Assembly (NCBI GenBank): GCA_905479945.1
Contig: CAJQOP010000090.1
Span: forward strand, 1-64,000
Length of the DNA stretch: 64,000 bases
DNA from: an uncultured Glaciecola sp.
GTDB taxonomy: Bacteria; Pseudomonadota; Gammaproteobacteria; Enterobacterales; Alteromonadaceae
Reading direction: 5' to 3'
In this document: positions 1 to 8,751 of the stretch, piece after piece
Numbering within the stretch: the stretch's first letter is position 1
Layout: the number at the start of each line of letters is the position of its first letter
Notes under the pieces: model-generated
Databases searched by the model: none
Told to the model about the DNA's origin: nothing
Seen by the model: only the letters and a program-made list of their open reading frames with translations
Made by a program: the position numbers and the translations under genes

Positions 1-608
1 GCAAAGTATTAGTAAACCCATACGTTCTTTGCCCTGCAGGTCACCCTTTTAAACAAAGGCAGCAAAGTCATAAAAAAGCGCAACACGATGAAACACTAAA
101 TTTATGGACCATGCCTTTCGTAATGGCCGCTATTAATGAGCGTATCGTGCACCGCTCGAATGCAATGCTGGATTATAGGTACGGCGAAAACTTTTTATAC
201 GATGAAGCCATGACAGCAAAAACAGGTTTTCAAGCATGGATGTTTACCTTGAGTCTAGGTGCTTTCATGCTTGCCGCGAGCGTTTCGCCATTAAGAAAGC
301 TATTGGCCAACTATGTTTTACCTAAACCAGGCGAAGGGCCAAGCCCTGAACAACAATTAAACGGCATGTTTGATATGCGCTTTTATGCTGACTCTAGCAA
401 CGGTGAGAGCTTAGTGCTCAAAGTGGAAGGTGATCGTGATCCAGGTTATGGCTCAACAGGTAAAATGTTAGCGCAGTCTGTGCTATGTTTAGCTAAAGAT
501 ATACCGGAACTCGCGGGTGGATTTTGGACTCCTGCTTCTGCTCTCAACGACCATTTGATTGAAAGGCTGGCAAAACATGCTGGCGTTACCGTCGAGCTCA
601 TGGAATAA
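1..608 (+). CDS. Saccharopine dehydrogenase-like / trans-acting enoyl reductase family protein, 3' part only
   Basis: The reading frame is open from base 3 and gives the last 201 residues; the start lies outside the window. Seen: the stretch NPYVLCPAGHPF, the segment PFVMAAINERIVHRSNAM and the ending GGFWTPASALNDHLIERL, which I recognise from the C-terminal half of saccharopine-dehydrogenase-like oxidoreductases of about 400 residues (the family that includes mycobacterial trans-acting enoyl reductases). The N-terminal Rossmann NAD(P) domain would be upstream. A hydrophobic stretch near the middle (FTLSLGAFMLAASVSP) fits membrane association, common in this family. The substrate cannot be told from sequence. 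The DUF4920 gene follows 23 bases later on the same strand. Confidence 0.75.
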   Translation, partial: KVLVNPYVLCPAGHPFKQRQQSHKKAQHDETLNLWTMPFVMAAINERIVHRSNAMLDYRYGENFLYDEAMTAKTGFQAWMFTLSLGAFMLAASVSPLRKLLANYVLPKPGEGPSPEQQLNGMFDMRFYADSSNGESLVLKVEGDRDPGYGSTGKMLAQSVLCLAKDIPELAGGFWTPASALNDHLIERLAKHAGVTVELME

Positions 609-631
609 CTAGTAACTTTAAAAGGTGATAT

Positions 632-1162
632 ATGAAAATCAAGATTGTTTTAACATTCGCTATAGGCATCGTTTTGGCTTTTAGCGTTTTAGCTGGTGAG
701 CCAACAAAGGGCCATTTAGACACTACTGAAGTGAAGGTCAAAACCATCAGATTGTCAGAGCCGGTAGTGTCAGATGAACACTCAGAGACATTCGGCGTTA
801 AGCTTGATAAGTCTCTTCAGAAAGTCAGTTTGAAAGACTTAGCGAGTAATTCAGAGGCTTATATTGAAAAATCTTTTCAGGTCGAAACCAAAGTGGCTAA
901 AGTATGCCAGAAAAAAGGCTGTTTTTTTATTGCCCAACAAGGTGATGATGTAATGCGTGTTGCCTTTAAAGACTATGGCTTTTTTGTACCTACAGACAGC
1001 GCTGGTAAAACGGTAACCTTAGCGGGTGAATTAGTTAAAAAAGATATGACGGCAGAGCAGGTTGCTCATTTTAAGCAAGATATGAAAGGTGAATCTGACG
1101 CTGTAAAAGAAGGTGTTGTATATGAAATACTTGCCGACAGCGTCACTATTCCTAGAGTTTGA
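632..1162 (+). CDS. DUF4920 domain-containing exported protein
   Basis: 176 residues. The start has a clear ribosome site (AAGGTGAT) six bases upstream. Residues 1-21 form a signal peptide ending in VLAG, so the protein is probably periplasmic. Residues about 55-165 match DUF4920: the pattern KVAKVCQKKGCFF with two cysteines, then VAFKDYGFFVPTDSAGK. The family has no established biochemical role; the paired cysteines and extracytoplasmic location suggest metal or redox handling, which is only a guess. It follows the preceding oxidoreductase gene by 23 bases and may share its transcript. It runs head-on into the PatB-type gene on the other strand with only 9 bases between stops. Confidence 0.75.
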   Translation: MKIKIVLTFAIGIVLAFSVLAGEPTKGHLDTTEVKVKTIRLSEPVVSDEHSETFGVKLDKSLQKVSLKDLASNSEAYIEKSFQVETKVAKVCQKKGCFFIAQQGDDVMRVAFKDYGFFVPTDSAGKTVTLAGELVKKDMTAEQVAHFKQDMKGESDAVKEGVVYEILADSVTIPRV

Positions 1163-1171
1163 CCTTTGGTA

Positions 1172-2296
1172 TTAAGACTTAAGCTTTTCAATGGCTTCGA
1201 CCAAATAGTCTCTCGAGCAACCAAAATTCAAACGAAAGCAATTTTTGTCGCCAAAATCTTTGCCAGCTGAGGGGCCTATACCTTTGGCTTCACACCAAAG
1301 CTGTGTGTCTTGCACTTGCAAACCGCTGGCGTCAACCCAGAGTAGGAAAGTTGCAGCAGGTGTGCTTGCTTTCAAACCCTCAATTTTGTTTATTTCAGCA
1401 ACTAAATAGTCTCGGTTTGCTTTTAAGTAAGCCAATTGTTGCTTATGCCAGTCATCACAATGCCTAAATGCTGCATTGGTTGCGGTAAGGCCGGTTACTG
1501 TTACCCAAGGAACGATTCCGCGGGCGGATTTATTGAAGGCTGCTCTTACTTTACTGCCGGGAATAATGGCAAATGAAGTACCTAACCCAGCCACATTGAA
1601 AGTTTTACTAGCTGCCATTAAGGTGACCGAATATTCAGCCAACTCCGGGTGGGCACCAGCGGGTAAATGCGGTACATCATCTAAAATTAAATCACAGTGT
1701 ATTTCATCAGAACATAGCATGACACTATGTTTACGACATATTGCTGCAACTCTATCGAGCTCTTCTTGATTTAATACAGAACCAACTGGGTTCATCGGAT
1801 TACACATAATAAACAGTGTTGCTTTGGGATCCGCGGCTGCTCGCTCTAAGGCATCAAAATCAAGTGTCCATCGACCGTCCACTTGTATGGTATCAATACA
1901 GGCTCTGTTTAGGTCATTAATAGCAGGAGCGGCTAAAAGAGGAGGGTAATTGGGGGTTTGAACAATAACTGTATCACCAGCTTGGCAATAAGCTTTTATA
2001 GCAACATTAAAAGCTGGAACAACACCAGGTGTCCAAACTATCCAGTTGGGTTCTATTTTCCATCCATACTGACGCTGGCACCAAGCTACAACTGCCTCAA
2101 GGGCTTCTGTATCATGTGCGGGCAAGGTATATCCAAAAAGACCGTCTTCAACGCGGCTATGCAAGGCAGACAAAATAGGTTCAGCACACCGAAATTCAGT
2201 ATCAGCAATCCACATAGGTAAAATATCAGTGTCTTTGTATCTTTCCCACTTATAGGCTTTTGAAGATGAGCGGTCGGGTTTATCACTGAAGTTCAT
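1172..2296 (-). CDS. patB: MalY/PatB family PLP-dependent C-S lyase (cystathionine beta-lyase type)
   Basis: 374 residues, normal for the MalY/PatB branch of fold-type I aminotransferases. Seen: FGYTLP near residue 54, NPMNPVG at 167-172, the aspartate-containing SDEIHCDLI at 196-204, and the PLP lysine in AASKTFNVAG (Lys231). Members cleave the C-S bond of cystathionine or other cysteine conjugates to give a thiol, pyruvate and ammonia, in the cytoplasm. It stands alone on the reverse strand, 180 bases from the RND gene. True cystathionine lyase and a detoxifying cysteine-S-conjugate lyase cannot be separated from sequence alone. Confidence 0.88.
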   Translation of the reverse strand: MNFSDKPDRSSSKAYKWERYKDTDILPMWIADTEFRCAEPILSALHSRVEDGLFGYTLPAHDTEALEAVVAWCQRQYGWKIEPNWIVWTPGVVPAFNVAIKAYCQAGDTVIVQTPNYPPLLAAPAINDLNRACIDTIQVDGRWTLDFDALERAAADPKATLFIMCNPMNPVGSVLNQEELDRVAAICRKHSVMLCSDEIHCDLILDDVPHLPAGAHPELAEYSVTLMAASKTFNVAGLGTSFAIIPGSKVRAAFNKSARGIVPWVTVTGLTATNAAFRHCDDWHKQQLAYLKANRDYLVAEINKIEGLKASTPAATFLLWVDASGLQVQDTQLWCEAKGIGPSAGKDFGDKNCFRLNFGCSRDYLVEAIEKLKS

Positions 2297-2428
2297 TGCT
2301 AGTCCTTTGATTAATAGTTAGCGGTTAACAGAATACAGACCCCTTAGCCTATTCTGCAAATCCTCAGCCCAGTCTAAAACACAAATCATATTAACCAAAG
2401 AATTTGTAGAAATAAATGACGGAACCGG

Positions 2429-2467
2429 ATCACGGGAATAAATCACGGGAATAAATCACGGGAATAA
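2429..2467. repeat. Three perfect 13-bp tandem repeats
   Basis: The unit ATCACGGGAATAA occurs three times without mismatch at 2429-2441, 2442-2454 and 2455-2467. The array starts 12 bases after the stop of the RND transporter gene, whose 3' end is at 2480 on the reverse strand, in the gap before patB. It has no hairpin potential and is likely a slippage-type microsatellite. Confidence 0.95.
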
Positions 2468-2479
2468 AATACCAGCTGA

Positions 2480-5400
2480 TTACATATTTAGCTTCTCAGC
2501 CGCAGCCAATTCGGATTCTAGCTGATCGCTTTCATCAGCTCTAGGTTTAGAGAACCGGGCTATTAGTTTATATAGCACGGGTGTAAGAAACAAAGTAAAT
2601 ACAACAGCAATACCTAGACCACCGAACACTACCCATCCAATCGAATTACGAGCTTCCGCACCTGCGCCTGTCGATAATATCAGCGGTAAACCGCCTAATA
2701 TGGTCGACATCAATGTCATCATTATAGGCCTCAAACGAACTGCTGCGGCCTGCACGATAGCATCATTCACGGTCATCCCTTGGTCGCGCAGTTGGTCTGC
2801 AAACTCAACCAATAAGATAGAGTTTTTCGCAATTAAGCCAATTAGCATTACCAAACCTATTTGAGAGTAGATATTGATAGATGTGTCGGTCAGGTAAAGT
2901 GCGTAAATAGCAGCTGCGATACCAAAAGGAACCGTAATCATGACAACCACAGCGCTGTTAATGCTTTCAAATTGGGCAGCCAACACTAAGAGCACAATTA
3001 TGAAGGCAAACAAGTAGGTCATTGCTATCTGATTAGAGGTTTCTTCGAAGGTGAGTGCTTCACCCAAAAACACCAAGCCAATGCCGTACGGTAAATTCTC
3101 ATTACCTATCTCGCGCAGCTGACTAACTGCCTCAGCCATCGTAATACTATCTGGAAGTTCTAAATCGATTTCAATTGCTCTGCGCTGCGCATGACGCTCA
3201 AGTTCAGCAGCTACACCTTCTTCACTGATATAGGCCAAACTTGATAATGCTACCAGAGAGCCATTATTTGATTTGACGTAAAGGCTGGTTAGGTCTGATG
3301 GATTTGTCGTGTTTCTATTGGTAGATTCTAAAATTAGTGGAACGGCTTGATCGCCAATGTTGAGGTCGGTAACGTCATCGCCACTAATAGCAGCTCGCAA
3401 TGTGGTTGATATATCGCTAAATGGAACGCCTAGTTCTTCTGCGCGTCTTCTATCTATATTGACTCGGAGCTGAGGTTGCGTGGGTTGGTAGCCAATTTCA
3501 GGTCGCCCCAGTTCTGGCAGACGCTCTTCAATTAACTGACCAAACGCAAGCGACGCCGCATAAATTCGCTCATATGTATCGCCCGTTAAGGCTAGCTCTA
3601 AGCCGCCTCCTTGGCCTCGTAAATTCAAACTATTACTGCCAGATGCTCTTCCTGGCGCGCCGGGTATAGCGGAAAGTTTTGGTCGCATTTCATTGATGAT
3701 TTCTTGCTGTGATTTCGTTCTGTCGTCCCAATGTGCAAGCGGTACCGTAATGTAAACGAGATTCGGATCCCACCTTCCAACCACAGTATAAATTGAATCA
3801 ACATCCGCATCTTCGACATACGGTAACAATATTTCTTCCATTTTCTCGGCCTGCCTATCCATATAATTCAAACCAGCACCATCTGGGCCTCTGGCGAATA
3901 TACGAATCGAACCTCGATCTTCAGAAGGCAACAACTGATTTTCGATTTGCTCATACAGTAAAGAGGCTCCGCCAGCTGCTATAAGGGACAATATGACGGT
4001 CAACCAAGAAAAATTTAAAGCCTTGTGTAATAGGTTCATGTAACCATTCAGAAAGCGCTTACCAAAAGCGCCTAGTGTTCTGTCGAAAAAGCCACTGCTC
4101 TTTGTCTTAGCGGGCAATTTGGCGGTGAGTGCAGGAACTAAGCTTAAAGCGACGAAAGAAGATATTATGACTGAGCCGGCAAAAACTCCCCCAAACTCTC
4201 TAAACAATCTGCCTGCGGTTGAGGGCAGAAAAGCAATGGGAATGAAAACAGCGGCAAGTACGGCAGTTGTGGCGACAACAGCAAAGAAAACCTCTCTGGT
4301 GCCAAGCACTGCTGCAGCGCGGGATCCCATGCCTTGCGCGCGTCTGCGTTGAATATTTTCTGAAACTACAATTGCATCATCAACTATTAAGCCAGTGCCC
4401 AAAACTAGTGCAAGCAAGGTAAGAATATTAATAGAAAAGCCCAATGCCCACATGATTACCAATGCACCTATCAATGAAACAGGAATTGATAGAGCGGGAA
4501 CCAAGGTTGCTCTGAAGGTACCTAAAAACAGCCAAAGTGTGCCGATAACTAGCAAAATAGTGAGAGTAAGCGATAAGATCACCTCATTAACTGAATCGCG
4601 AATAAATTCAGCATCATCAGAGGTAACTACTATGTTTAAGTCGGCAAATCGTTTGTCTAAGTCTGCCACCATGGCTAACACTTCATCAGATATTTCGATG
4701 GTGTTTGAGCGAGATTGGCGAACAATACCCAAGCCTACTACAGGTTTACCGTCTAATCTTACCAAGCTCCTTGCGTCGGCAGGTCCGAAGTAAACATTAG
4801 CGACATCGCCAATGCGAGTGTCTCCAGATATAACAATTTGTTCGATATCTTGAGCGTTAACCGACGTAGCGTCAGCACGCACAATTAGCTCTTGGTCCTG
4901 CGATTTTACGCTTCCGGCGGGCACATCAAAGGGGGCTAGTCGCAACGCTGCTGAAACGTCACTCATAGATAAGTTAAAACTGGTGAGGCGCAATGGATCA
5001 ACGGAAACACGCATTACGCGCTGTCGTTGTCCATTCAGTGCAATATCAGCAACGCCAGGTATGCTGAGAAACAAGGGCGCTAAGTCAACTTCAACGCGTT
5101 CGGTTAAAGTTTCCATATCGAGCGAATCACTGCTAATTGCTAAACTAACAACCGCTTCAGCGTCGTTATCAGCCTTGATTATCGAAAGGTTTTCAACCTC
5201 CGCTGGCAAGCGTCTTTGTACGCGGCTAACCGACTCTCTTATTTCATTTGCAGCATCTTCTAAATCAGTTCCTGGGCGAAATCGAACTCTGATCCGAGAC
5301 GACCCTTCTTCACTCGATGCTCTAATGGTATCGACGCCACTAACTCTGGCTACTGCGCCCTCTAGACGGCTCGTGACTTCGCTATCAACGGTTTCTGGTG

Positions 5401-5590
5401 AACCACCAGGATAACTAGCTACAACCGTAACATTAGGCCTATCAACGTCGGGCAGTTCTCTAATTTCTAAATCATTAACAGCTGCAAATCCGGCTAGTAT
5501 AATGAGCAAGTTCAAGACCATGACTAAAACGGGCCTGCGAATAGACAGTGATGGTAGATCGTTTATTTGCAAAGAAGAGCTTGGCTTCAT
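2480..5590 (-). CDS. RND (HAE1) family efflux transporter, inner-membrane permease
   Basis: 1036 residues, the usual length of AcrB/MexF-type resistance-nodulation-division pumps. The N-terminus shows the cytoplasmic start PSLSIRRPVLVMVLNLLIILAG (first transmembrane helix near 20-40), then ELPDVDRPNVTVVASYPGGSPE. Transmembrane helices 2-6 follow the first large periplasmic loop, with the proton-relay motif GTGLIVDDAIVVSENIQR (paired aspartates) near residue 400, and a second set of helices lies near 860-1015. It exports drugs, bile acids or lipids using the proton gradient, in complex with the adaptor encoded just upstream. The start codon overlaps the adaptor gene stop by four bases (ATGA), so the two are translationally coupled. 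No outer-membrane TolC partner is in the window. The substrate is unknown. Confidence 0.92.
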   Translation of the reverse strand: MKPSSSLQINDLPSLSIRRPVLVMVLNLLIILAGFAAVNDLEIRELPDVDRPNVTVVASYPGGSPETVDSEVTSRLEGAVARVSGVDTIRASSEEGSSRIRVRFRPGTDLEDAANEIRESVSRVQRRLPAEVENLSIIKADNDAEAVVSLAISSDSLDMETLTERVEVDLAPLFLSIPGVADIALNGQRQRVMRVSVDPLRLTSFNLSMSDVSAALRLAPFDVPAGSVKSQDQELIVRADATSVNAQDIEQIVISGDTRIGDVANVYFGPADARSLVRLDGKPVVGLGIVRQSRSNTIEISDEVLAMVADLDKRFADLNIVVTSDDAEFIRDSVNEVILSLTLTILLVIGTLWLFLGTFRATLVPALSIPVSLIGALVIMWALGFSINILTLLALVLGTGLIVDDAIVVSENIQRRRAQGMGSRAAAVLGTREVFFAVVATTAVLAAVFIPIAFLPSTAGRLFREFGGVFAGSVIISSFVALSLVPALTAKLPAKTKSSGFFDRTLGAFGKRFLNGYMNLLHKALNFSWLTVILSLIAAGGASLLYEQIENQLLPSEDRGSIRIFARGPDGAGLNYMDRQAEKMEEILLPYVEDADVDSIYTVVGRWDPNLVYITVPLAHWDDRTKSQQEIINEMRPKLSAIPGAPGRASGSNSLNLRGQGGGLELALTGDTYERIYAASLAFGQLIEERLPELGRPEIGYQPTQPQLRVNIDRRRAEELGVPFSDISTTLRAAISGDDVTDLNIGDQAVPLILESTNRNTTNPSDLTSLYVKSNNGSLVALSSLAYISEEGVAAELERHAQRRAIEIDLELPDSITMAEAVSQLREIGNENLPYGIGLVFLGEALTFEETSNQIAMTYLFAFIIVLLVLAAQFESINSAVVVMITVPFGIAAAIYALYLTDTSINIYSQIGLVMLIGLIAKNSILLVEFADQLRDQGMTVNDAIVQAAAVRLRPIMMTLMSTILGGLPLILSTGAGAEARNSIGWVVFGGLGIAVVFTLFLTPVLYKLIARFSKPRADESDQLESELAAAEKLNM

Positions 5591-6639
5591 GACGCAACGC
5601 TCGCATTATATTGGGCTACTATTTGCTGACCTTGACGCAGGCGCTGAACACCCTCGACAACTAATGGCGCCTTTGAGTCGAAAGGCCCAGTTACCAATAT
5701 AGTACCCCGCAGACGCTGCTGAATTTCTACATTCACACGGTTTGCTTTGCCTTCAACCATCTGCCAAACATAAGCGCCAGTGGAGCCCCACATTAAAGAG
5801 GCTTCAGGTATAGCCACATACTCTTGACCTTTAACCGACAGTTTTACTCGAAAGCTCATACCAGGGCGGTAGTTATCCTCTTTATTATCCAACAAGGCTC
5901 TAACTCGAATAGTGCGATCTTGTTCATTAATTCGAGAATCAATTTGGGCAATACTGGCCTTAATATTTATTTCCCTGTTTTGCCAAGGCGTTAATCTGAC
6001 TTCAGGGTTTTTGCCGAGAACTGCCACTGCGATCTCAGGTGCTGAAAAGTTTATAAACAAGGATTTTCGATCGTCTATAGTGGTAATTATTGTTTGTTGC
6101 GTAATACGATCGCCTACTTCAACATCAGTAAACCCGACAATGCCGCTAAAAGGAGCTTTTATCACTCGTTCGTTTAATGCAACTTCAGCCTCTTTAACTG
6201 ACACTCTAGCCAATGCCAATTGAGTGCTCGCAATATCTAGTTGGCTTTGCGATGCAGCGCCTTTTTTTCGGCTTTCAAGTAGGCGGTCATATTCCCGGTT
6301 TGCATCCTTTAGTTGAATTTTAGTGCGCTCCATGGCAACGGTTTCACGCTGATTATAGAGCCTCAATAACACTTGATCTTTCTCAATCTGTTGGCCGGGG
6401 ATGAAATTAACAGAGATGACCTTTTCGCTAACTGCTGAGAATAATACAACCGACTTAACAGCTTCAGCAGTGCCCACTGCCTCCAAGTTAGTTTGTTGAG
6501 CTTGATAAGCCAAAGGCGCTATTATTACTTTTGTTTGGTTTTCGCCTCTGCCGCTTCCAGCTTGCGCGTTTGCTGCATGCATCTGCAATAAACTAAGCGC
6601 TATGAGTGAAATGGCGAGCAAACTCTGGCGAAGTAGCAT
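5587..6639 (-). CDS. RND efflux periplasmic adaptor (membrane fusion protein)
   Basis: 350 residues with the start placed at the ATG at 6639, because MLLRQSLLAISLIALSLLQ then reads as a proper signal peptide ending in ANAQA; an in-frame ATG at 6708 would add 23 residues that make little sense before it. Seen: the barrel-lipoyl-hairpin order of MFP proteins, with VLLRLYNQ (first lipoyl half), a coiled-coil hairpin with RKKGAASQSQLD, then VIKAPFSGIVGFTDVEVGD (second lipoyl half) and a beta-barrel domain. It bridges the RND pump to an outer-membrane channel. It is transcribed with the pump downstream (4-base overlap). Confidence 0.88.
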   Translation of the reverse strand: MLLRQSLLAISLIALSLLQMHAANAQAGSGRGENQTKVIIAPLAYQAQQTNLEAVGTAEAVKSVVLFSAVSEKVISVNFIPGQQIEKDQVLLRLYNQRETVAMERTKIQLKDANREYDRLLESRKKGAASQSQLDIASTQLALARVSVKEAEVALNERVIKAPFSGIVGFTDVEVGDRITQQTIITTIDDRKSLFINFSAPEIAVAVLGKNPEVRLTPWQNREINIKASIAQIDSRINEQDRTIRVRALLDNKEDNYRPGMSFRVKLSVKGQEYVAIPEASLMWGSTGAYVWQMVEGKANRVNVEIQQRLRGTILVTGPFDSKAPLVVEGVQRLRQGQQIVAQYNASVAS

Positions 6640-6955
6640 AAAAAAATTCTCATTTAAATAGATAGCTTGTTGACCAACAATTACGCCATTGTAGACGATG
6701 AAGATCAAGTCTTTACACTCCCTTTACGTTGAGTCGCTGAGTAGCTTAGAAGTCGATTAGATTTAATAATTAGGCATTTTTGCCGAAAACCCTAAGTAGG
6801 TCACTAATATCCGCTATTTTGTGTTAATGTTTTTTCACTTTGAAACAGGCAATGTGAATATAACTAAACATCGTCGTCAGCGGCTGTTAAGATGTCGACA
6901 TATTTTGTGAGTGCGGTTTATTCGTTACTATTATTGATTTGTTTTTAGGTTGACT
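6640..6955. other. Non-coding region between divergent genes
   Basis: It separates the reverse-strand efflux operon from the forward hotdog gene, so promoters for both should lie here. I see a 10-bp perfect palindrome ATGTCGACAT at 6892-6901 and spaced inverted arms TTCAC (6834-6838) and GTGAA (6854-6858), either of which could be an operator. No convincing -35/-10 pair, RNA gene or open frame with coding character stood out. Confidence 0.5.
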
Positions 6956-7453
6956 ATGGCTATTCCTTTACCACCAAAGCTAGAAAAATATTTTAATCGT
7001 TTGTCGATAAAGAGTCGGTTTTTTAACAAACTGCTGAGCTTCTTTTTTATGCCTTTTGTTTCCAAAAGTGGCCTAAAAATGAATTTTGTCGAAGACGACT
7101 ACTACGCGATCTTACCTAAGCGGCGCATGAATCTGAATTGGTACGGCACGATGGCCGGCGGCGCTATATTGGGTAACTCAGAGCTGGCAGCTGGATCTTA
7201 TCTGTTTATGCTGAGTAAAGGCGAATATCGAATGATTTGCACCCGCCTGAACTATCGCTTCTTATTGCCAAGCATTGACGCAATTATGTACAAAGCATAT
7301 GTTGACTTAGAAGAACTTGCTGAAAAAATTAAGGCTGGCGGCAAATTCAATATCGATATGACCATCAAAGTTTTCAGAACCAACAACAATAAATCTACCC
7401 GACGTATTGGCTCGGGTACCATTAGCTTTCATATGTGGCCGGTTGGTACCTAA
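6956..7453 (+). CDS. Hotdog-fold protein, DUF4442/PaaI-like thioesterase family
   Basis: 165 residues from the ATG at 6956, chosen over the in-frame TTG at 6950 because AGG at 6947-6949 sits six bases before it. The central segment LNWYGTMAGGAILGNSELAAG fits the helix of the hotdog fold, where N and the GTM-GG turn mark thioesterase-like members. The C-terminal strands (NIDMTIKVFRTN, IGSGTISFHMW) complete the sheet. Members hydrolyse acyl-CoA thioesters, but the catalytic acid typical of PaaI is not obvious, so DUF4442 is the safer label. The end overlaps the next gene if that gene uses the GTG at 7435. Confidence 0.65.
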   Translation: MAIPLPPKLEKYFNRLSIKSRFFNKLLSFFFMPFVSKSGLKMNFVEDDYYAILPKRRMNLNWYGTMAGGAILGNSELAAGSYLFMLSKGEYRMICTRLNYRFLLPSIDAIMYKAYVDLEELAEKIKAGGKFNIDMTIKVFRTNNNKSTRRIGSGTISFHMWPVGT

Positions 7454-8529
7454 ATTTGTCTACTACTTTACAATACAGTTTCTATTTAGCATGCTCATGG
7501 CTTTGGTGTCTGGGTGGATTCTTTCCATTAATATTAGGCCGAGACTACGGTTGGCCAGCACTAGCCGCTTTCACTGCTTTTAATGTTGGCGGTGCAATAT
7601 CAATGGGGTTTTACTTCAAACTACGCGAGCAGCAGCAAACTTTTGAGAGTAAACATAAGCCTGCGATTGCTATTTTCTCGTATGTCACCATCGCTTATCA
7701 ATTGTTCTTTGTAGCTTGGCTTGGTGCGATTATTGATCAACCGCTGTTATTGGCTGCCGTGTTAGCTATCGCGTTTGTTATTTATCATAGTAAGGGTGTC
7801 ATCACGTATTGGGCATTGGCATTTTACATTCTGTCTATTGGTTTGTTTGTAGGCTTTTTGGGCAGTGATTGGCCACCTGTCGAGATAAGCGCAAAAGGTT
7901 TCTGGCCTCATGCTTTGCTACCGCTGGCCATTGGTTTCATATTTTCACCCTATTTGGACATCACCTTCCACCGAGCATACAAGAGCAGTGAGAACCCTAA
8001 ATTGAGCTTTGCGATAGGTTTTGGTGTGTTGTTTTTGAGTTTGCTAGGTTTCGTATTTTTTTATGCAGGCAGCCTTGGAGATGTGTTCTTTAATCAAGCA
8101 CTACCGGCCGCCATTATTTACCCAGTAATTGGCTTCTTGGCATTGCAAATTGCATTTACGATTGCAGCGCATTGCAGCGAGCTTAGCACCCAGCAATATC
8201 TAAAGCCTTCTCTATTGGCTGGCGCAATCACTGTATTTTCAGTTGCTGCGGTTGGTTTATTAACATTAGTTAAAGACGCGACTATCCCATTGGTCGACTT
8301 GCCGTTGGAAGAAACGTTGTATAAAAGCTTTTTGTTCTTCTACAGTCTAGTGTTCCCACTTTACTTGGTATTTGGAAAATCAAAATCGACCTATCTTTGG
8401 GTAATAGGAATATGCACACCGGCTTACTCTATAGGGTTTTTGATGGGTGGAGAGCATAGTTATGCTTTAACTATAGGTGTTGCTATTATGACTACCGCAG
8501 TAGTTTTTAAACGCCAAGCTCGCGCATAG
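7435..8529 (+). CDS. Polytopic inner-membrane protein of unknown function
   Basis: 364 residues with about ten hydrophobic helices and short loops, so an integral membrane protein. I do not recognise the family. The most distinctive stretch is PLAIGFIFSPYLDITFHRAY near residues 160-180, with polar and charged residues (D, H, R) next to a helix that may be functional. The start is uncertain: GTG at 7435 overlaps the hotdog gene by 19 bases, and TTG at 7456 lies just after its stop; neither has a strong ribosome site. The tight link suggests the two proteins work together. It is a transporter or membrane enzyme candidate, with no substrate evidence. Confidence 0.6.
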   Translation: MAGWYLNLSTTLQYSFYLACSWLWCLGGFFPLILGRDYGWPALAAFTAFNVGGAISMGFYFKLREQQQTFESKHKPAIAIFSYVTIAYQLFFVAWLGAIIDQPLLLAAVLAIAFVIYHSKGVITYWALAFYILSIGLFVGFLGSDWPPVEISAKGFWPHALLPLAIGFIFSPYLDITFHRAYKSSENPKLSFAIGFGVLFLSLLGFVFFYAGSLGDVFFNQALPAAIIYPVIGFLALQIAFTIAAHCSELSTQQYLKPSLLAGAITVFSVAAVGLLTLVKDATIPLVDLPLEETLYKSFLFFYSLVFPLYLVFGKSKSTYLWVIGICTPAYSIGFLMGGEHSYALTIGVAIMTTAVVFKRQARA

Positions 8530-8704
8530 TCTTTAAGCTCCCGTCATGTTACCGCGCGACAACCCTCAATCCGAACAATAGGCTCGTTTCACTAACACCT
8601 AGATTGTTTGCTCTAAACTATAAAGGCTTTTCTTGGGCGAACTCAAGTTGAGATTAAAGTCGAACTTCTTGTAACCTGAGTATTATCAAAAATTGATAAG
8701 CAAT

Positions 8705-8733
8705 AAAAAACCCAGCATGTGCTGGGTTTTTTT
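8705..8733. terminator. Bidirectional intrinsic terminator
   Basis: Inverted repeat CCCAGCA (8711-8717) and TGCTGGG (8720-8726), flanked by an A-run on the left and a T-run on the right, so it works in both directions. It lies between the end of the forward membrane-protein gene and the end of typA on the reverse strand. Confidence 0.85.
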
Positions 8734-8751
8734 ATTAAAAAAAGAAAAGAT

